From: UBA961 sp049317525
Lineage (GTDB): Bacteria; Bacteroidota; Ignavibacteria; Kapaibacteriales; UBA961
Length of the DNA stretch: 64,000 nt
Reading direction: 5' to 3'
Assembly: GCA_049317525.1 (NCBI GenBank)
Contig: JBMOIC010000007.1
Span: forward strand, 1 to 64,000
A program made the translations under genes and the position numbers. Of this stretch, positions 7,660 to 16,432 are shown piece by piece (positions within the stretch are counted from its first letter, which is position 1; each line of letters opens with the position of its first letter). The notes under the pieces were generated by a model, which was not told the origin of the DNA, searched no databases, and worked only from the letters and a program-made list of their open reading frames with translations.

Positions 7660-8529
7660 TTAGAGTTCTTCTAATGCTTGAATAGCTTGTGTTTCATTTG
7701 GTGGCATACCGTGCCATTTATAACTGTCTTCCATAAAAGAAACGCCGTGGCCCATATAGGTTTTTGCAATAATTGCTGTTGGACGTCCTGTTTTGTTTTT
7801 TTGATTATTCAAAAACACATCAAAAGCTGCTTGTAATTCTTCAAAATTATGTCCATCACAAACAACGGTATCAAAACCAAAAGCACGACACTTTTCATCT
7901 ATTGGATACACATCCATTACATCTTTTATTCTGCCATCTATTTGACAATCATTATTATCTATAATCCAGCAAAAATTATCTAACTTAAAATGAGAAGCGC
8001 TCATTGCTGCTTCCCAAACAGACCCTTCTTGTAATTCGCCATCACCTGTTAAAGAATACACCTTTTTTTCTGTATTATCTAATAACTTATCACTCATAGC
8101 CATACCAACGGCTATAGAAATACCTTGTCCTAAAGAACCAGAAGAAGTTTCAATTCCAGGTAAACCCATATCTCTGCCTGGATGTCCTTGTAAACGAGTA
8201 TTGTATTTCCTTAAGGTTACTAATTCTGCTTTAGGAAACATACCTGCATTTGCTAGGGTAGCATATAAAACAGGGCACATATGTCCAGCACTTAGAACAA
8301 AACGATCTCTATGTTCATAGAATGGATTATGTTTATCAAAATTCATATTTCCATTAAAATACAGAGCAGTAAAAATATCGGATGAACCTAATGGGCCGCC
8401 GCTATGTCCGGAGCCTGCAGTTACCAACATTTTTATGATATCTCTTCTTATTTCTCTTGCTATTACAGACAATTCTTCAGAAGATTTTCTTTTATTTTCA
8501 AAACTGATTTGTTCAAATTCCACATTCAT
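7660..8529 (-). CDS. Transketolase, N-terminal half
   Basis: A 289-residue protein equal to the thiamine-diphosphate pyrophosphate-binding domain. It shows GSGHSGGPLGSSD near the start, the RDRFVLSAGH stretch, GSLGQG, and the TPP/Mg motif GDGELQEG...NN (about 160-195). The His residues of GHSGG and GHMCP are as in active transketolases. It forms an active enzyme only with the C half (5988-6998). It lies 26 nt downstream of the oligopeptidase gene on the same strand. Split transketolases are common in archaea and some bacteria; here the halves are separated by a lipoprotein gene. Confidence 0.92.
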   Translation of the reverse strand: MNVEFEQISFENKRKSSEELSVIAREIRRDIIKMLVTAGSGHSGGPLGSSDIFTALYFNGNMNFDKHNPFYEHRDRFVLSAGHMCPVLYATLANAGMFPKAELVTLRKYNTRLQGHPGRDMGLPGIETSSGSLGQGISIAVGMAMSDKLLDNTEKKVYSLTGDGELQEGSVWEAAMSASHFKLDNFCWIIDNNDCQIDGRIKDVMDVYPIDEKCRAFGFDTVVCDGHNFEELQAAFDVFLNNQKNKTGRPTAIIAKTYMGHGVSFMEDSYKWHGMPPNETQAIQALEEL

Positions 8530-8555
8530 ATTTTTTTCTCTTTAATTGTTTATAG

Positions 8556-10277
8556 TTAATGTTTTATAAACATTGGTGTTCTTTCTTTTATCCACGTATC
8601 TGCAACTTTTACAATATCTGCTACAGTTCCTTCTTTAAAAGGGGATTGTAAATTTCCTTCTTTTACTATCTCTAAAAAGGTTTTACTTCCTCCAATTTCA
8701 CAGATATGCAAATAATCTTTCATTGCTTCTTTTTGGTTTTCTCTTGATTTTACCCAGAATTGCAAAGCACAAATTTGTGCTAATGCATAGTCTATATAAT
8801 AAAACGGTGTTTTATAAATATGAGCTTGCATTTGCCAAACCCTTCCTTGGCTTGCTTCTGGATTATCTTCATATTTTCTCCATGGTAAATATTTCTGTTC
8901 CATAGATTTCCAATTTTCTAATCTTTGTTGTGGCTTAGCTTCTGGATTATCATATATCCAATGTTGAAACTCATCAACAGCACATGCATAGGGTAGAAAT
9001 ATCAAAGATTTTACGATATGATAGTATTTAAATTTATCTGTGTCTGGACCAAAGAAATTTTCCATCCAAGGCCATGTAATATATTCCATACTCATAGAAT
9101 GAATTTCACATGCTTCATAGGAAGGCCAACGATATTCCATTGGCTTATGAACTCTACTCATAAAACTTTGTAAGGCATGTCCTGCCTCATGAGTTAATAC
9201 TTCTATATCGTGAGTAGTTCCATTAAAATTTGAAAATATAAATGGTATACCATAAGAAGCAAAGCTTGTGCAATATCCTCCAGGTGATTTGTTTGGTCTA
9301 TTTACCAAATCCATCAAACCTTGTTCTCGCATCATCGTAAAAAAGCTATCTGTTTCGGGTGATAATTCTTTATACATTTCAGATGCTCTTTCTATAATCC
9401 AATCTGGATCTCCTTGTGCTTTAGGATTTCCATCTGCAAACAATAAGTTTTCATCATGAAAAAATAATTCAGAAAGCCCTAATCTTTCTGCTTGTTCTTT
9501 CTTAAATCTATGTACCAACGGTACTATTACATCAAGTATTTGTTTTCTAAAGACAGCTACTTCATTTCTTGTATATTCTGTTCTTCCAAGCTCTTTATAT
9601 GCTAATTCTGTATAATTAGTAAAACCCAGTTTTTTTGCTGTTTTGGTTCTTATGTGAACAAGTGAATCATAAATAGTATCTAGAGATTCTGCTTTTTCAC
9701 CAATAAAACTATATAGTTTTTGTTGGGCTCTTTTTCTAGTTTCTCTATCTGGAGATAATATCAGGGGTGATAATGAAGAGATATTATGAATTTCACCATC
9801 AAATTCTATTTGAGCTGAAGCCAATATTTCTGAATATTTTTTGGTTTGTTCAGACTCTTCAATCATATCTTCTTTTATTTCAGGTTTAAATGTTTGTAAA
9901 CCTAATTCGATTTTTTCAAGAAATAATGATCCCCACACTTTTTCTATTTCTTTTCTAAATTTTGAATCAACAATCGCTTTTGTAAATTCAGTATTCCATT
10001 CACTAAGAGTAGGTGAATGTTTATCTAAAAATTCTTTTTCGGATATTGCCCATTCATCTTTAACATTTTGTGTTAAGCGAACATTTGCATAACTAGATAT
10101 AGTAGCTAATTGCATTCTTAATTCATTCCATGAATCTAGAATATCTAATTGTTGTTCAGCTGATTGTGCTTGATTGAAATTTTTTTGTAATTCAGAATAT
10201 TTAAATTTTAAACTATCCATATCTGGTCTGGTATATGGAATATCTGAGAAAGATATTTTATTTGGTATTATTGACAT
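8556..10277 (-). CDS. M3 family oligoendopeptidase
   Basis: A zinc metallopeptidase of 573 residues in the M3 family (oligoendopeptidase F/thimet type), cytoplasmic, cleaving short peptides. The zinc motif HEAGH is at 363-367, with a downstream Glu in the ACEIHSMSMEY stretch (about 394-404) as the third ligand. The C-terminal ...YKTPFYYIDYALAQICA segment is typical of the M3B subgroup. The N-terminal helical region (1-190) is Gln/Glu-rich, as in the family. It is the first gene of the run leading into split transketolase and diverges from thiN across a 130-nt gap. Confidence 0.92.
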   Translation of the reverse strand: MSIIPNKISFSDIPYTRPDMDSLKFKYSELQKNFNQAQSAEQQLDILDSWNELRMQLATISSYANVRLTQNVKDEWAISEKEFLDKHSPTLSEWNTEFTKAIVDSKFRKEIEKVWGSLFLEKIELGLQTFKPEIKEDMIEESEQTKKYSEILASAQIEFDGEIHNISSLSPLILSPDRETRKRAQQKLYSFIGEKAESLDTIYDSLVHIRTKTAKKLGFTNYTELAYKELGRTEYTRNEVAVFRKQILDVIVPLVHRFKKEQAERLGLSELFFHDENLLFADGNPKAQGDPDWIIERASEMYKELSPETDSFFTMMREQGLMDLVNRPNKSPGGYCTSFASYGIPFIFSNFNGTTHDIEVLTHEAGHALQSFMSRVHKPMEYRWPSYEACEIHSMSMEYITWPWMENFFGPDTDKFKYYHIVKSLIFLPYACAVDEFQHWIYDNPEAKPQQRLENWKSMEQKYLPWRKYEDNPEASQGRVWQMQAHIYKTPFYYIDYALAQICALQFWVKSRENQKEAMKDYLHICEIGGSKTFLEIVKEGNLQSPFKEGTVADIVKVADTWIKERTPMFIKH

Positions 10278-10407
10278 ATATTTCCTGACTATCTCGAACT
10301 ATAGAAGACTGTGTTTAATAATTCAGCAAATTTAACATAATCTTTTCAATTTATGCCCTTAGATGCTTCACAGAAGCTAATGAGTAACGATATATATTTT
10401 ATTTAAT

Positions 10408-11085
10408 ATGATACATGTACATTTTTCTGAATCTTTGCCCTCTGCTATCATATGTTTAAATGGTACTTTACCTAAAGCAGAGTTTTATACATTTTTTCCG
10501 GATTGTCCTATTATTGCTGCTGATGGAGCAGCGAATACTCTTTTATTACAGGGTATTATCCCTTCTGTTATCATTGGAGATTTAGATTCCTTTACTCCTT
10601 CTTTATTACCAGATTCCTACAATACAACGATAATTAAAGAAATCAATCAAGAGATAAATGATTTTGAAAAATCCTTGAATTATGCACTTAAAAATCACTT
10701 TAACAGTATTTTAATTGTTGGGTTTCAAGGTGGAGATTTAGAACATACTCTAAACAATGTTAGTGTTTTATGGAAACTCTATTCTCGTTTTTCAAGTATT
10801 ATTATAGCTGATCTACATAATCGTATTGGTATTCCATTCGATCAAAGTTTTACTTTTTCATCTGGAAAAGTTGGTGAAATTGTTTCTCTTATTCCTTCGC
10901 ACTCTGCTTTGATTACTACAAAAGGGTTAACATGGAATCTTCAAAAAGAAGTGTTAGAACTTAGTATAAAAGAAGGTGCTAGAAATTCTGTATCTGATGT
11001 ATTTCCAGAAATACATATTCATTCAGGAAGACTTTTGTTTTTTTGTGAAGCACGTTTTCCTTTGATTCCAGAAATCCACATATAA
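10408..11085 (+). CDS. thiN: Thiamine pyrophosphokinase
   Basis: A protein of 225 residues that converts thiamine and ATP into thiamine diphosphate, the cofactor needed by the transketolase and 2-oxoacid dehydrogenase encoded nearby. Motifs: ADGAAN (about 40), IGDLDSF (about 60), NDFEKSLNYAL (about 89-99) and GGDLEHTLNN (about 114-123). The last motif is usually GGRxDHxLxN; here Arg and Asp are replaced by Asp and Glu, so a mild divergence is present at the active site. The C-terminal thiamine-binding beta-domain is present. It is followed by the oriC-like gap. Confidence 0.85.
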   Translation: MIHVHFSESLPSAIICLNGTLPKAEFYTFFPDCPIIAADGAANTLLLQGIIPSVIIGDLDSFTPSLLPDSYNTTIIKEINQEINDFEKSLNYALKNHFNSILIVGFQGGDLEHTLNNVSVLWKLYSRFSSIIIADLHNRIGIPFDQSFTFSSGKVGEIVSLIPSHSALITTKGLTWNLQKEVLELSIKEGARNSVSDVFPEIHIHSGRLLFFCEARFPLIPEIHI

Positions 11086-11091
11086 TCCCTC

Positions 11092-11410
11092 TTATATATC
11101 TTATATTTTTAATTATTAAATAATACTTATAGTAATATACATTGTGGATAAGTGGAAAAACCTGTGTGTAACAATATATTTCTACTTAAACTCTTGAATT
11201 TTCTAAAGTTCTATTCTCTATTTTGATGTGGAGAATATGTTAATTAAGTTGTCTTTAATTAACACCTATGTTAATAACAAAAACACACATTTTAGTTATT
11301 AACAATATCCAATATACAAACTAGGTTTTTCCACATATTTACACCTTGAGTGGATAAATATGTGTATAATTATAAACGCTATAACTTCAATCATATCATA
11401 GGTTTACATC
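11092..11410. other. oriC: Candidate chromosomal replication origin (DnaA-box cluster)
   Basis: A very AT-rich 325-nt gap between thiN and rpiB. It contains three matches to the DnaA-box consensus TTWTNCACA on one strand or the other: TGTGGATAA at 11143-11151, TTTTCCACA at 11327-11335 and TGTGTATAA at 11361-11369. Three one-mismatch copies lie at 11163-11171, 11227-11235 and 11349-11357. Between them are A/T tracts such as TTAATTAAG and TTAACACCTATGTTAAT (about 11240-11275) that could unwind. gidA/mnmG and a parS site lie about 5-7 kb away. Function is inferred from motif density and context only. Confidence 0.6.
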
Positions 11411-11851
11411 ATGGTAATTGCCATTGGATCAGATCATGCTGGTTTTACAAGAAAAACAGAAATAGCAGACTATTTACAAAAGACAGGATATAAGATTATC
11501 GATGTAGGTACATTTTCATTAATATCTGTAGACTATCCTGATTATGCAAAAGCTGCATCTTTATTGGTTTCAGAAGGAAAAGCAGATAAAGCTATTATAG
11601 TTTGTGGTAGTGGTATTGGTGTTTCTATCACAGCCAATAAAGTCCAAGGAATTAGAGCTGCAAATTGTTTAACTGAAGAAATGGCATCTTTAGCTAGACA
11701 ACATAATGATATTAATGTATTAACCTTAGGAGAACGTCTTGTAGATAAAGAAAAGGCTTTATCTATAGTTCATGTATTTCTTAATACTGATTTTGAAGGT
11801 GGACGTCATACAAATAGAGTTAACAAAATACATTCAGATACTGGTTGTTAA
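11411..11851 (+). CDS. rpiB: Ribose 5-phosphate isomerase B
   Basis: A 146-residue RpiB/LacAB-family sugar-phosphate isomerase that interconverts ribose 5-phosphate and ribulose 5-phosphate. GSDHAGF at 7-13, the VDYPDYA stretch, the catalytic-base region VCGSGIGVSITANK (about 67-80), RAANC and the HNDINVLTLGER motif are all present. It supplies the substrate pool for the split transketolase encoded on the other side of the candidate origin. Its stop codon overlaps the convergent anmK stop by 4 nt, so no room exists for a separate terminator. Confidence 0.95.
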   Translation: MVIAIGSDHAGFTRKTEIADYLQKTGYKIIDVGTFSLISVDYPDYAKAASLLVSEGKADKAIIVCGSGIGVSITANKVQGIRAANCLTEEMASLARQHNDINVLTLGERLVDKEKALSIVHVFLNTDFEGGRHTNRVNKIHSDTGC

Positions 11852-13023
11852 GTAAAAGCTATAGAACCTAAAATTTGAGGTTTTGAAATTCCTGTTGCTT
11901 CTTTTAACGATCCAGGTAATCCACCCAAAGATCTCCATCCTAAATAAGCAAAACAAAGCGCTTCTTTTGCATCAGCAGGAATTCCTAATTCTTCTGATGT
12001 ATAGAAAGAAAAACCTTGTAATTGATTTTTTAATTCTTGCACTAAAACAGGATTATGTGCTCCGCCTCCGGTAATCAAAATTCTTCCTTTTTGTGGACCA
12101 AACAATCTGATATTTTCTGCTATACTCCATGCTGTATAATCGGTTAATGTCCTTATTATATCTTCACCAGGGAATGTATTAACAAAAGACACTTCTAAAA
12201 TATCTTGTAATAACTGTTTATTAAAAAACTCTCTTCCTGTAGACTTTGGTGGCATTTCTTTTATAAATTCTAATTCACAAAGATTATCCCACAATCTCTT
12301 TAATCTACGACCATCTTTAGCAAAAGAACCATTGGTATCATATTTTTTTCCAAAAAAACGTATCATTCCTTCATCTATGAAAATATTACCTGGGCCTGTA
12401 TCAAAAGCTGATAATGGTAATGTTGTATCCGCTGGAATAATGGTAATATTAGCCATACCACCAATATTAATAGCTATAGTATCTAATTGGTTATCATATA
12501 AAAACTCTTTGTCAAAAACTGGTACCAAAGGTGCACCTTGGCCTCCAAGAGCTATATCTCCTGATCTAAAATCACCAATAGAACATATTTGAGTTAAAGC
12601 AGAAAGAGCGGGTATAGAAATTAATTGATATGTGTGTCCTGAATAACTATTATTTTCACTTGGTGGAGAATGCCATACGGTTTGTCCATGTACACTTACT
12701 AAATCGATAGAATCTTTATCTAAAGAGAATTCATCAATAAATTGATTAACAATATGTGCATGAAGATGTGTGATCTCATTTTGCAGAAAAGAAATATCTT
12801 TGATTGAAATTTCTTGTTGAATACAGTGTTTTATATTTTCTCTTAACTCTTGATCCATTGGATATGTTTTCCAACATAACAATTCAAATTGGTGTTTACC
12901 GTATTCAGAGATAGAAAAACTGCTGGCACAAATATCAATTCCGTCTAAAGATGTGCCACTCATCATACCCAGAACTATTCGTGGTTTAGATAACCACTCA
13001 TTATGTAAATTGTTAAAATTCAT
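11848..13023 (-). CDS. anmK: Anhydro-N-acetylmuramic acid kinase
   Basis: A 391-residue peptidoglycan-recycling kinase that opens the 1,6-anhydro ring of anhMurNAc and phosphorylates it to MurNAc-6-P. The ATP-binding start GMMSGTSLDGID (about 19-30), GDFRSGDIALGGQGAPLVPVFD (about 155), INIGGMANIT, DTGPGNIFID and the late TGGGAHNP motif are all intact. It diverges from dapB with only 8 nt between the start codons, and converges on rpiB. A GlcNAc-kinase-like gene lies 2.4 kb away, consistent with salvage of wall amino sugars. Confidence 0.95.
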   Translation of the reverse strand: MNFNNLHNEWLSKPRIVLGMMSGTSLDGIDICASSFSISEYGKHQFELLCWKTYPMDQELRENIKHCIQQEISIKDISFLQNEITHLHAHIVNQFIDEFSLDKDSIDLVSVHGQTVWHSPPSENNSYSGHTYQLISIPALSALTQICSIGDFRSGDIALGGQGAPLVPVFDKEFLYDNQLDTIAINIGGMANITIIPADTTLPLSAFDTGPGNIFIDEGMIRFFGKKYDTNGSFAKDGRRLKRLWDNLCELEFIKEMPPKSTGREFFNKQLLQDILEVSFVNTFPGEDIIRTLTDYTAWSIAENIRLFGPQKGRILITGGGAHNPVLVQELKNQLQGFSFYTSEELGIPADAKEALCFAYLGWRSLGGLPGSLKEATGISKPQILGSIAFT

Positions 13024-13031
13024 TGTGTTAT

Positions 13032-13742
13032 ATGAAAATAGGTTTGATTGGTTATGGAAAAATGGGTAAAGAAATAGAGAAATTAATTCTTGAAACTTCC
13101 CATGAAATTACAGCAATATATACTTCTGATAAACTATTTCTTGCTGATATGTCGCCAAACTGTGATGTTTTAATAGATTTTTCTTTCCCAACAGAAGTAG
13201 AATCACATATAAAACATGCAATCTTGTGTAAAAAAAACATAGTGATTGGTACAACGGGTTGGTATGATAACATACACTCTATATCTAGTATGATTAATAA
13301 TTCTATTGGTTGTGTATATAGTGGTAATTTTTCTCCTGGTGTTCATGTAATGAGAAAAGTGACAAAAGAGCTTTCATTATTATTGTCTTCTATAGGACAA
13401 TATGATATTTCTATTATAGAGGAACACCACAGACACAAAATAGATTTTCCAAGTGGTACATCTTTACAATTAGCGGCAGAAGTTTTAAGTGGTTTTCCTG
13501 AAAAAACTACTATCACACATAATCCCCAAGATGCTGTTTTAGATGCTCATTCTTTGTTGATATCAGGAATTAGAAATGGTGAAATTATTGGAAAACACAC
13601 CGTTTTGGCAGATTCTTCTATAGATACGATAACATTGATTCACTCTGCTAAAAACAGAAGAGGTTTTGCACAAGGAGCTATTCTTGCAGCAGAAAAAATA
13701 GCAAATAAAAAGGGGTTTTATGAATTTTCGGAATTGATATAA
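13032..13742 (+). CDS. dapB: 4-hydroxy-tetrahydrodipicolinate reductase
   Basis: A 236-residue enzyme of the lysine/diaminopimelate pathway that reduces the dihydrodipicolinate precursor with NAD(P)H. The N-terminal dinucleotide fold GLIGYGKMGKEI, GTTGWYD (about 75) and the catalytic/substrate stretch EEHHRHKIDFPSGTS (about 134-148) are present. It is shorter than the E. coli enzyme (about 273) but normal for Bacteroidota. The ATG at 13032 gives MKIGLIG; a TTG 9 nt upstream is possible but less likely. Its stop overlaps the next ATG by 1 nt. Confidence 0.93.
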   Translation: MKIGLIGYGKMGKEIEKLILETSHEITAIYTSDKLFLADMSPNCDVLIDFSFPTEVESHIKHAILCKKNIVIGTTGWYDNIHSISSMINNSIGCVYSGNFSPGVHVMRKVTKELSLLLSSIGQYDISIIEEHHRHKIDFPSGTSLQLAAEVLSGFPEKTTITHNPQDAVLDAHSLLISGIRNGEIIGKHTVLADSSIDTITLIHSAKNRRGFAQGAILAAEKIANKKGFYEFSELI

Positions 13743-14155
13743 TGAAGTTATTAAGTCATTTAGCGTTTATTTTAACTTTTGTTTTTCTTACTTATACCAA
13801 AGCAGAAAATCCACCTGAGTTGATAATAAGGCCAGATAAACCTGTTGTTATATTCGCACCTGGCGAGAGTATTATGAAAGATATAATAATACTAAATAAA
13901 GGTGGTAAGAACTTAAAAATCACAGAAGTAAAACCTTCTTGTTTTTGTGCTTCTGTTATTGTTCATAATGCCGATATACGCCCAATGGGTAAAGGAATGA
14001 TATCATTATCTGTAAATACAGATAGGATGGACGAAGATTCTTTATTAACGATAGATTTTGTTGTAAAAAGTAATGCTAAGATGCCAGAACAAACCTTTAC
14101 ACTAAGCCTTCATAATAAAAAGTTTATAAAAGACACTCTTTCGAATCCTCATTAA
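13742..14155 (+). CDS. DUF1573 secreted protein
   Basis: A 137-residue protein with a signal peptide (about 1-21, ending KAE) and a single Ig-like DUF1573/ASPM-SPD-2-Hydin-type domain. The hallmark NKGGKNLKITEVKPSCFC is at about 53-70 and MGKGMISLSVNTD follows. Such domains are frequent in Bacteroidota envelopes; their ligand is unknown. The start codon overlaps the dapB stop (TAATG), suggesting coupled translation. The stop overlaps that of the convergent DUF6588-like gene. Confidence 0.85.
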   Translation: MKLLSHLAFILTFVFLTYTKAENPPELIIRPDKPVVIFAPGESIMKDIIILNKGGKNLKITEVKPSCFCASVIVHNADIRPMGKGMISLSVNTDRMDEDSLLTIDFVVKSNAKMPEQTFTLSLHNKKFIKDTLSNPH

Positions 14156-15432
14156 AGGATTGCATAATCTATACCAAAGGTGAAAATATTAAACTTTGTG
14201 ACACTATAATCTAAAAAGACGCCAAATGGACCAAATGAGCGGCTTACACCCATCGTAAGTTTTACTGCATTATCTGTAAATGTAACATTAGTATACTGCG
14301 GTTTTTGATCGCCAGGATACATTGGAGGTCTTGGATCATCAGAATCTAAAGGAAGCAATCCTAATTGTCTTTGTAGTTCTTTAGGTAGATAATAGGTAAA
14401 ATCAGTATGTATCTTTATTGTTTCATAAGAAAAACCACCATAGAAATTCCAGCCTTTCCATTCTTTAGATCCTTGAACATTTACCCCATAAATACTTGTA
14501 AATGCTTTTAACTGAGAATTAGTAGCACCTACAGAGTTTTCTATTGTGCTTCCTTGATATACCAATTGAGTAGATAAATTTATTGGCGCATCTTTCCAAT
14601 ATTTATTAATACTGTGTTTTAATCCAATACCCCAAAACGCAAACTTTCCAACTACTGTGTCATATTTAATTGGCGGTACAAATCGAACCAATAATTCTGT
14701 GCCATATAAAGAACCAATTTCAAATTGTGGAACACCAGCCATTACCGTATTAACATTGGCTCCTTTAGCCAAAGTAAGATAATTAGGTAAGCCAGTAACC
14801 GTAGATAGAATACTTGTTTGAAGTGCTGGCGATAATAATTTATAGATATTGCTTAAGTAAATATCTCCACCCGAATCTACAGGAGCTGTTATTTGCTTGT
14901 TTAGATAATCTTTTCCAATCACAAACTTTCTATCTAAGTTTCCATATACAGTAGCAGCATCTTTAGGAAAATCAAAACCACTTGTTGGATCTTTTAAGCC
15001 TTTCCAAAACAAGTATTTCATGATTGCTACAACTAATCCTGTTGTGTCTTTAATTACAGTTGCTGCTGGATTAAAGAGATTAACCTGAACTAAATTCCCA
15101 CTACTAATTAGATTAAGAAATGCAGTATCAGAAATAACAGGAGCAACAGGTGTATATGTTTTTTGATTGTCTCTAACAAAACCAACCATTCCCCCTAAAC
15201 TTGCCCTAATATATAAACCTGTATCAGGTATTTCTGCTGTCCTAAAAAACCTTGCATTTGCTGTTGCATTTAAGGTTTCTGTTAAAGGTTGCATAAATGG
15301 ACCACTATTAGGACCCAATAATTCCAAACTAACTCTTCTTGTTACTTCTATATTGACATCGTTTTGATTTGGCTGTGCATATAGAGTTATCCCAAAAACA
15401 CATAATACTATGAGTTTTACTATCATTTTCAT
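14152..15432 (-). CDS. DUF6588-like outer-membrane beta-barrel protein
   Basis: A 426-residue protein with a signal peptide ending LYAQ and a C-terminal half of alternating amphipathic strands. Segments such as FAFWGIGLKHSINKYW and WNFYGGFSYETIKIHTDF resemble the DUF6588 family of Bacteroidota outer-membrane proteins. An N-terminal plug or periplasmic part (about 25-220) has no recognised family. The ATG at 15432 is chosen because it overlaps the upstream kinase stop (TAATG). It is the third gene of the mnmG-kinase-barrel run. Function and substrate are unknown. Confidence 0.7.
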   Translation of the reverse strand: MKMIVKLIVLCVFGITLYAQPNQNDVNIEVTRRVSLELLGPNSGPFMQPLTETLNATANARFFRTAEIPDTGLYIRASLGGMVGFVRDNQKTYTPVAPVISDTAFLNLISSGNLVQVNLFNPAATVIKDTTGLVVAIMKYLFWKGLKDPTSGFDFPKDAATVYGNLDRKFVIGKDYLNKQITAPVDSGGDIYLSNIYKLLSPALQTSILSTVTGLPNYLTLAKGANVNTVMAGVPQFEIGSLYGTELLVRFVPPIKYDTVVGKFAFWGIGLKHSINKYWKDAPINLSTQLVYQGSTIENSVGATNSQLKAFTSIYGVNVQGSKEWKGWNFYGGFSYETIKIHTDFTYYLPKELQRQLGLLPLDSDDPRPPMYPGDQKPQYTNVTFTDNAVKLTMGVSRSFGPFGVFLDYSVTKFNIFTFGIDYAIL

Positions 15433-16376
15433 TATATATCCTTTGACTTTGCAACTAATTCTAAACAATACTCTATTGCACCATCTAAAGCTGTACCTTT
15501 TGGCTCTACAACATTAAAACTATCTTTTTCTTTTATTTTATTAAGTAATTCGCGTGCAATTAATGTGTTGTTTTCTAATAAACCACCTAGAAAAGATACC
15601 GGTAAAGGGATCCCAGGCATATTTTTTGCAACAGCCATGATATTTTCATGTAATCTTTCTGCAGCTTCTTTAACTATTTCTAAACAAACACTATCACCGT
15701 TTTCAGCTTCTTCTAGAACCATCTGTGTTAAATGATGATATTCAAAAACTTTATCCATAAATGCAGAAACTATTGTTCTTGGAAATTTTAGAGATATTTG
15801 AGGATATCGATCAGCTAATTTATGTAATAATGATGTTTGAATACCTCTTCCATCTATTGCCTTAACACAAGCAGATAAACCTTTCTTACCGATCCACGCA
15901 CCACTTCCTTCATCATCAATTTCTATTCCCCAACCACCAGATCTGATCAAATCACCTTGTTTGTTTTTACCAAGTGTAATTGTACCTGTTCCTGCTATTA
16001 ACATAATTCCTGCATCTTTTCCAAATGCACCTCTTAATGCAATTTCTGCATCACTGGTTGCTATTAAATCATGAAGATTAAAACCTGAATCCCGTGCAAT
16101 AATTCTTAGTAGATGCGCAAATCTTTGTCTTTCTTCTTCTAACCAAATACCTGCAACACCAATTACCACTGCATCAATTTCGGATTTGTCTATTCCAGCA
16201 TCATTGGTTAAATCCACCAATAATTGTACAACCCTTTCACATGCTTCGGTAAAGCCAACCACACCAACACGTGTAGACCCAATAACTCTTTGAACTTGTT
16301 GTTCACCATAAACTAAACGACCGCGTGTTTTAGAACCACCGCCGTCTATACCAATAACTGTGTAATTATTATTCAC
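15432..16376 (-). CDS. BadF/BadG-type kinase, probably N-acetylglucosamine kinase
   Basis: A protein of about 314 residues of the actin-like ATPase/sugar-kinase superfamily. Phosphate-1 GIDGGGSKTRG at the start, the phosphate-2 region IAGTGTITLG (about 130) and the GGWGIEIDDEGSGAWIG stretch typical of BadF/NagK-like enzymes are present, with the adenosine motif SFLGGLLEN near 265. It probably phosphorylates GlcNAc or a related amino sugar, matching the nearby anmK. The start is uncertain: a GTG at 16376 is used here, while a TTG at 16388 would add four residues and neither has a clear ribosome site. It is coupled to the DUF6588-like gene. Confidence 0.8.
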   Translation of the reverse strand: MNNNYTVIGIDGGGSKTRGRLVYGEQQVQRVIGSTRVGVVGFTEACERVVQLLVDLTNDAGIDKSEIDAVVIGVAGIWLEEERQRFAHLLRIIARDSGFNLHDLIATSDAEIALRGAFGKDAGIMLIAGTGTITLGKNKQGDLIRSGGWGIEIDDEGSGAWIGKKGLSACVKAIDGRGIQTSLLHKLADRYPQISLKFPRTIVSAFMDKVFEYHHLTQMVLEEAENGDSVCLEIVKEAAERLHENIMAVAKNMPGIPLPVSFLGGLLENNTLIARELLNKIKEKDSFNVVEPKGTALDGAIEYCLELVAKSKDI

Positions 16377-16432
16377 TATGTATGCCAATAGTTGCTATGT
16401 GATTGAATCCAGAAAAGGACTTATTTGAAACA

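Noticed and set aside
11848..11851. Frameshift or fusion between rpiB and anmK
   Set aside because: They are convergent complete genes whose stop codons overlap by 4 nt.
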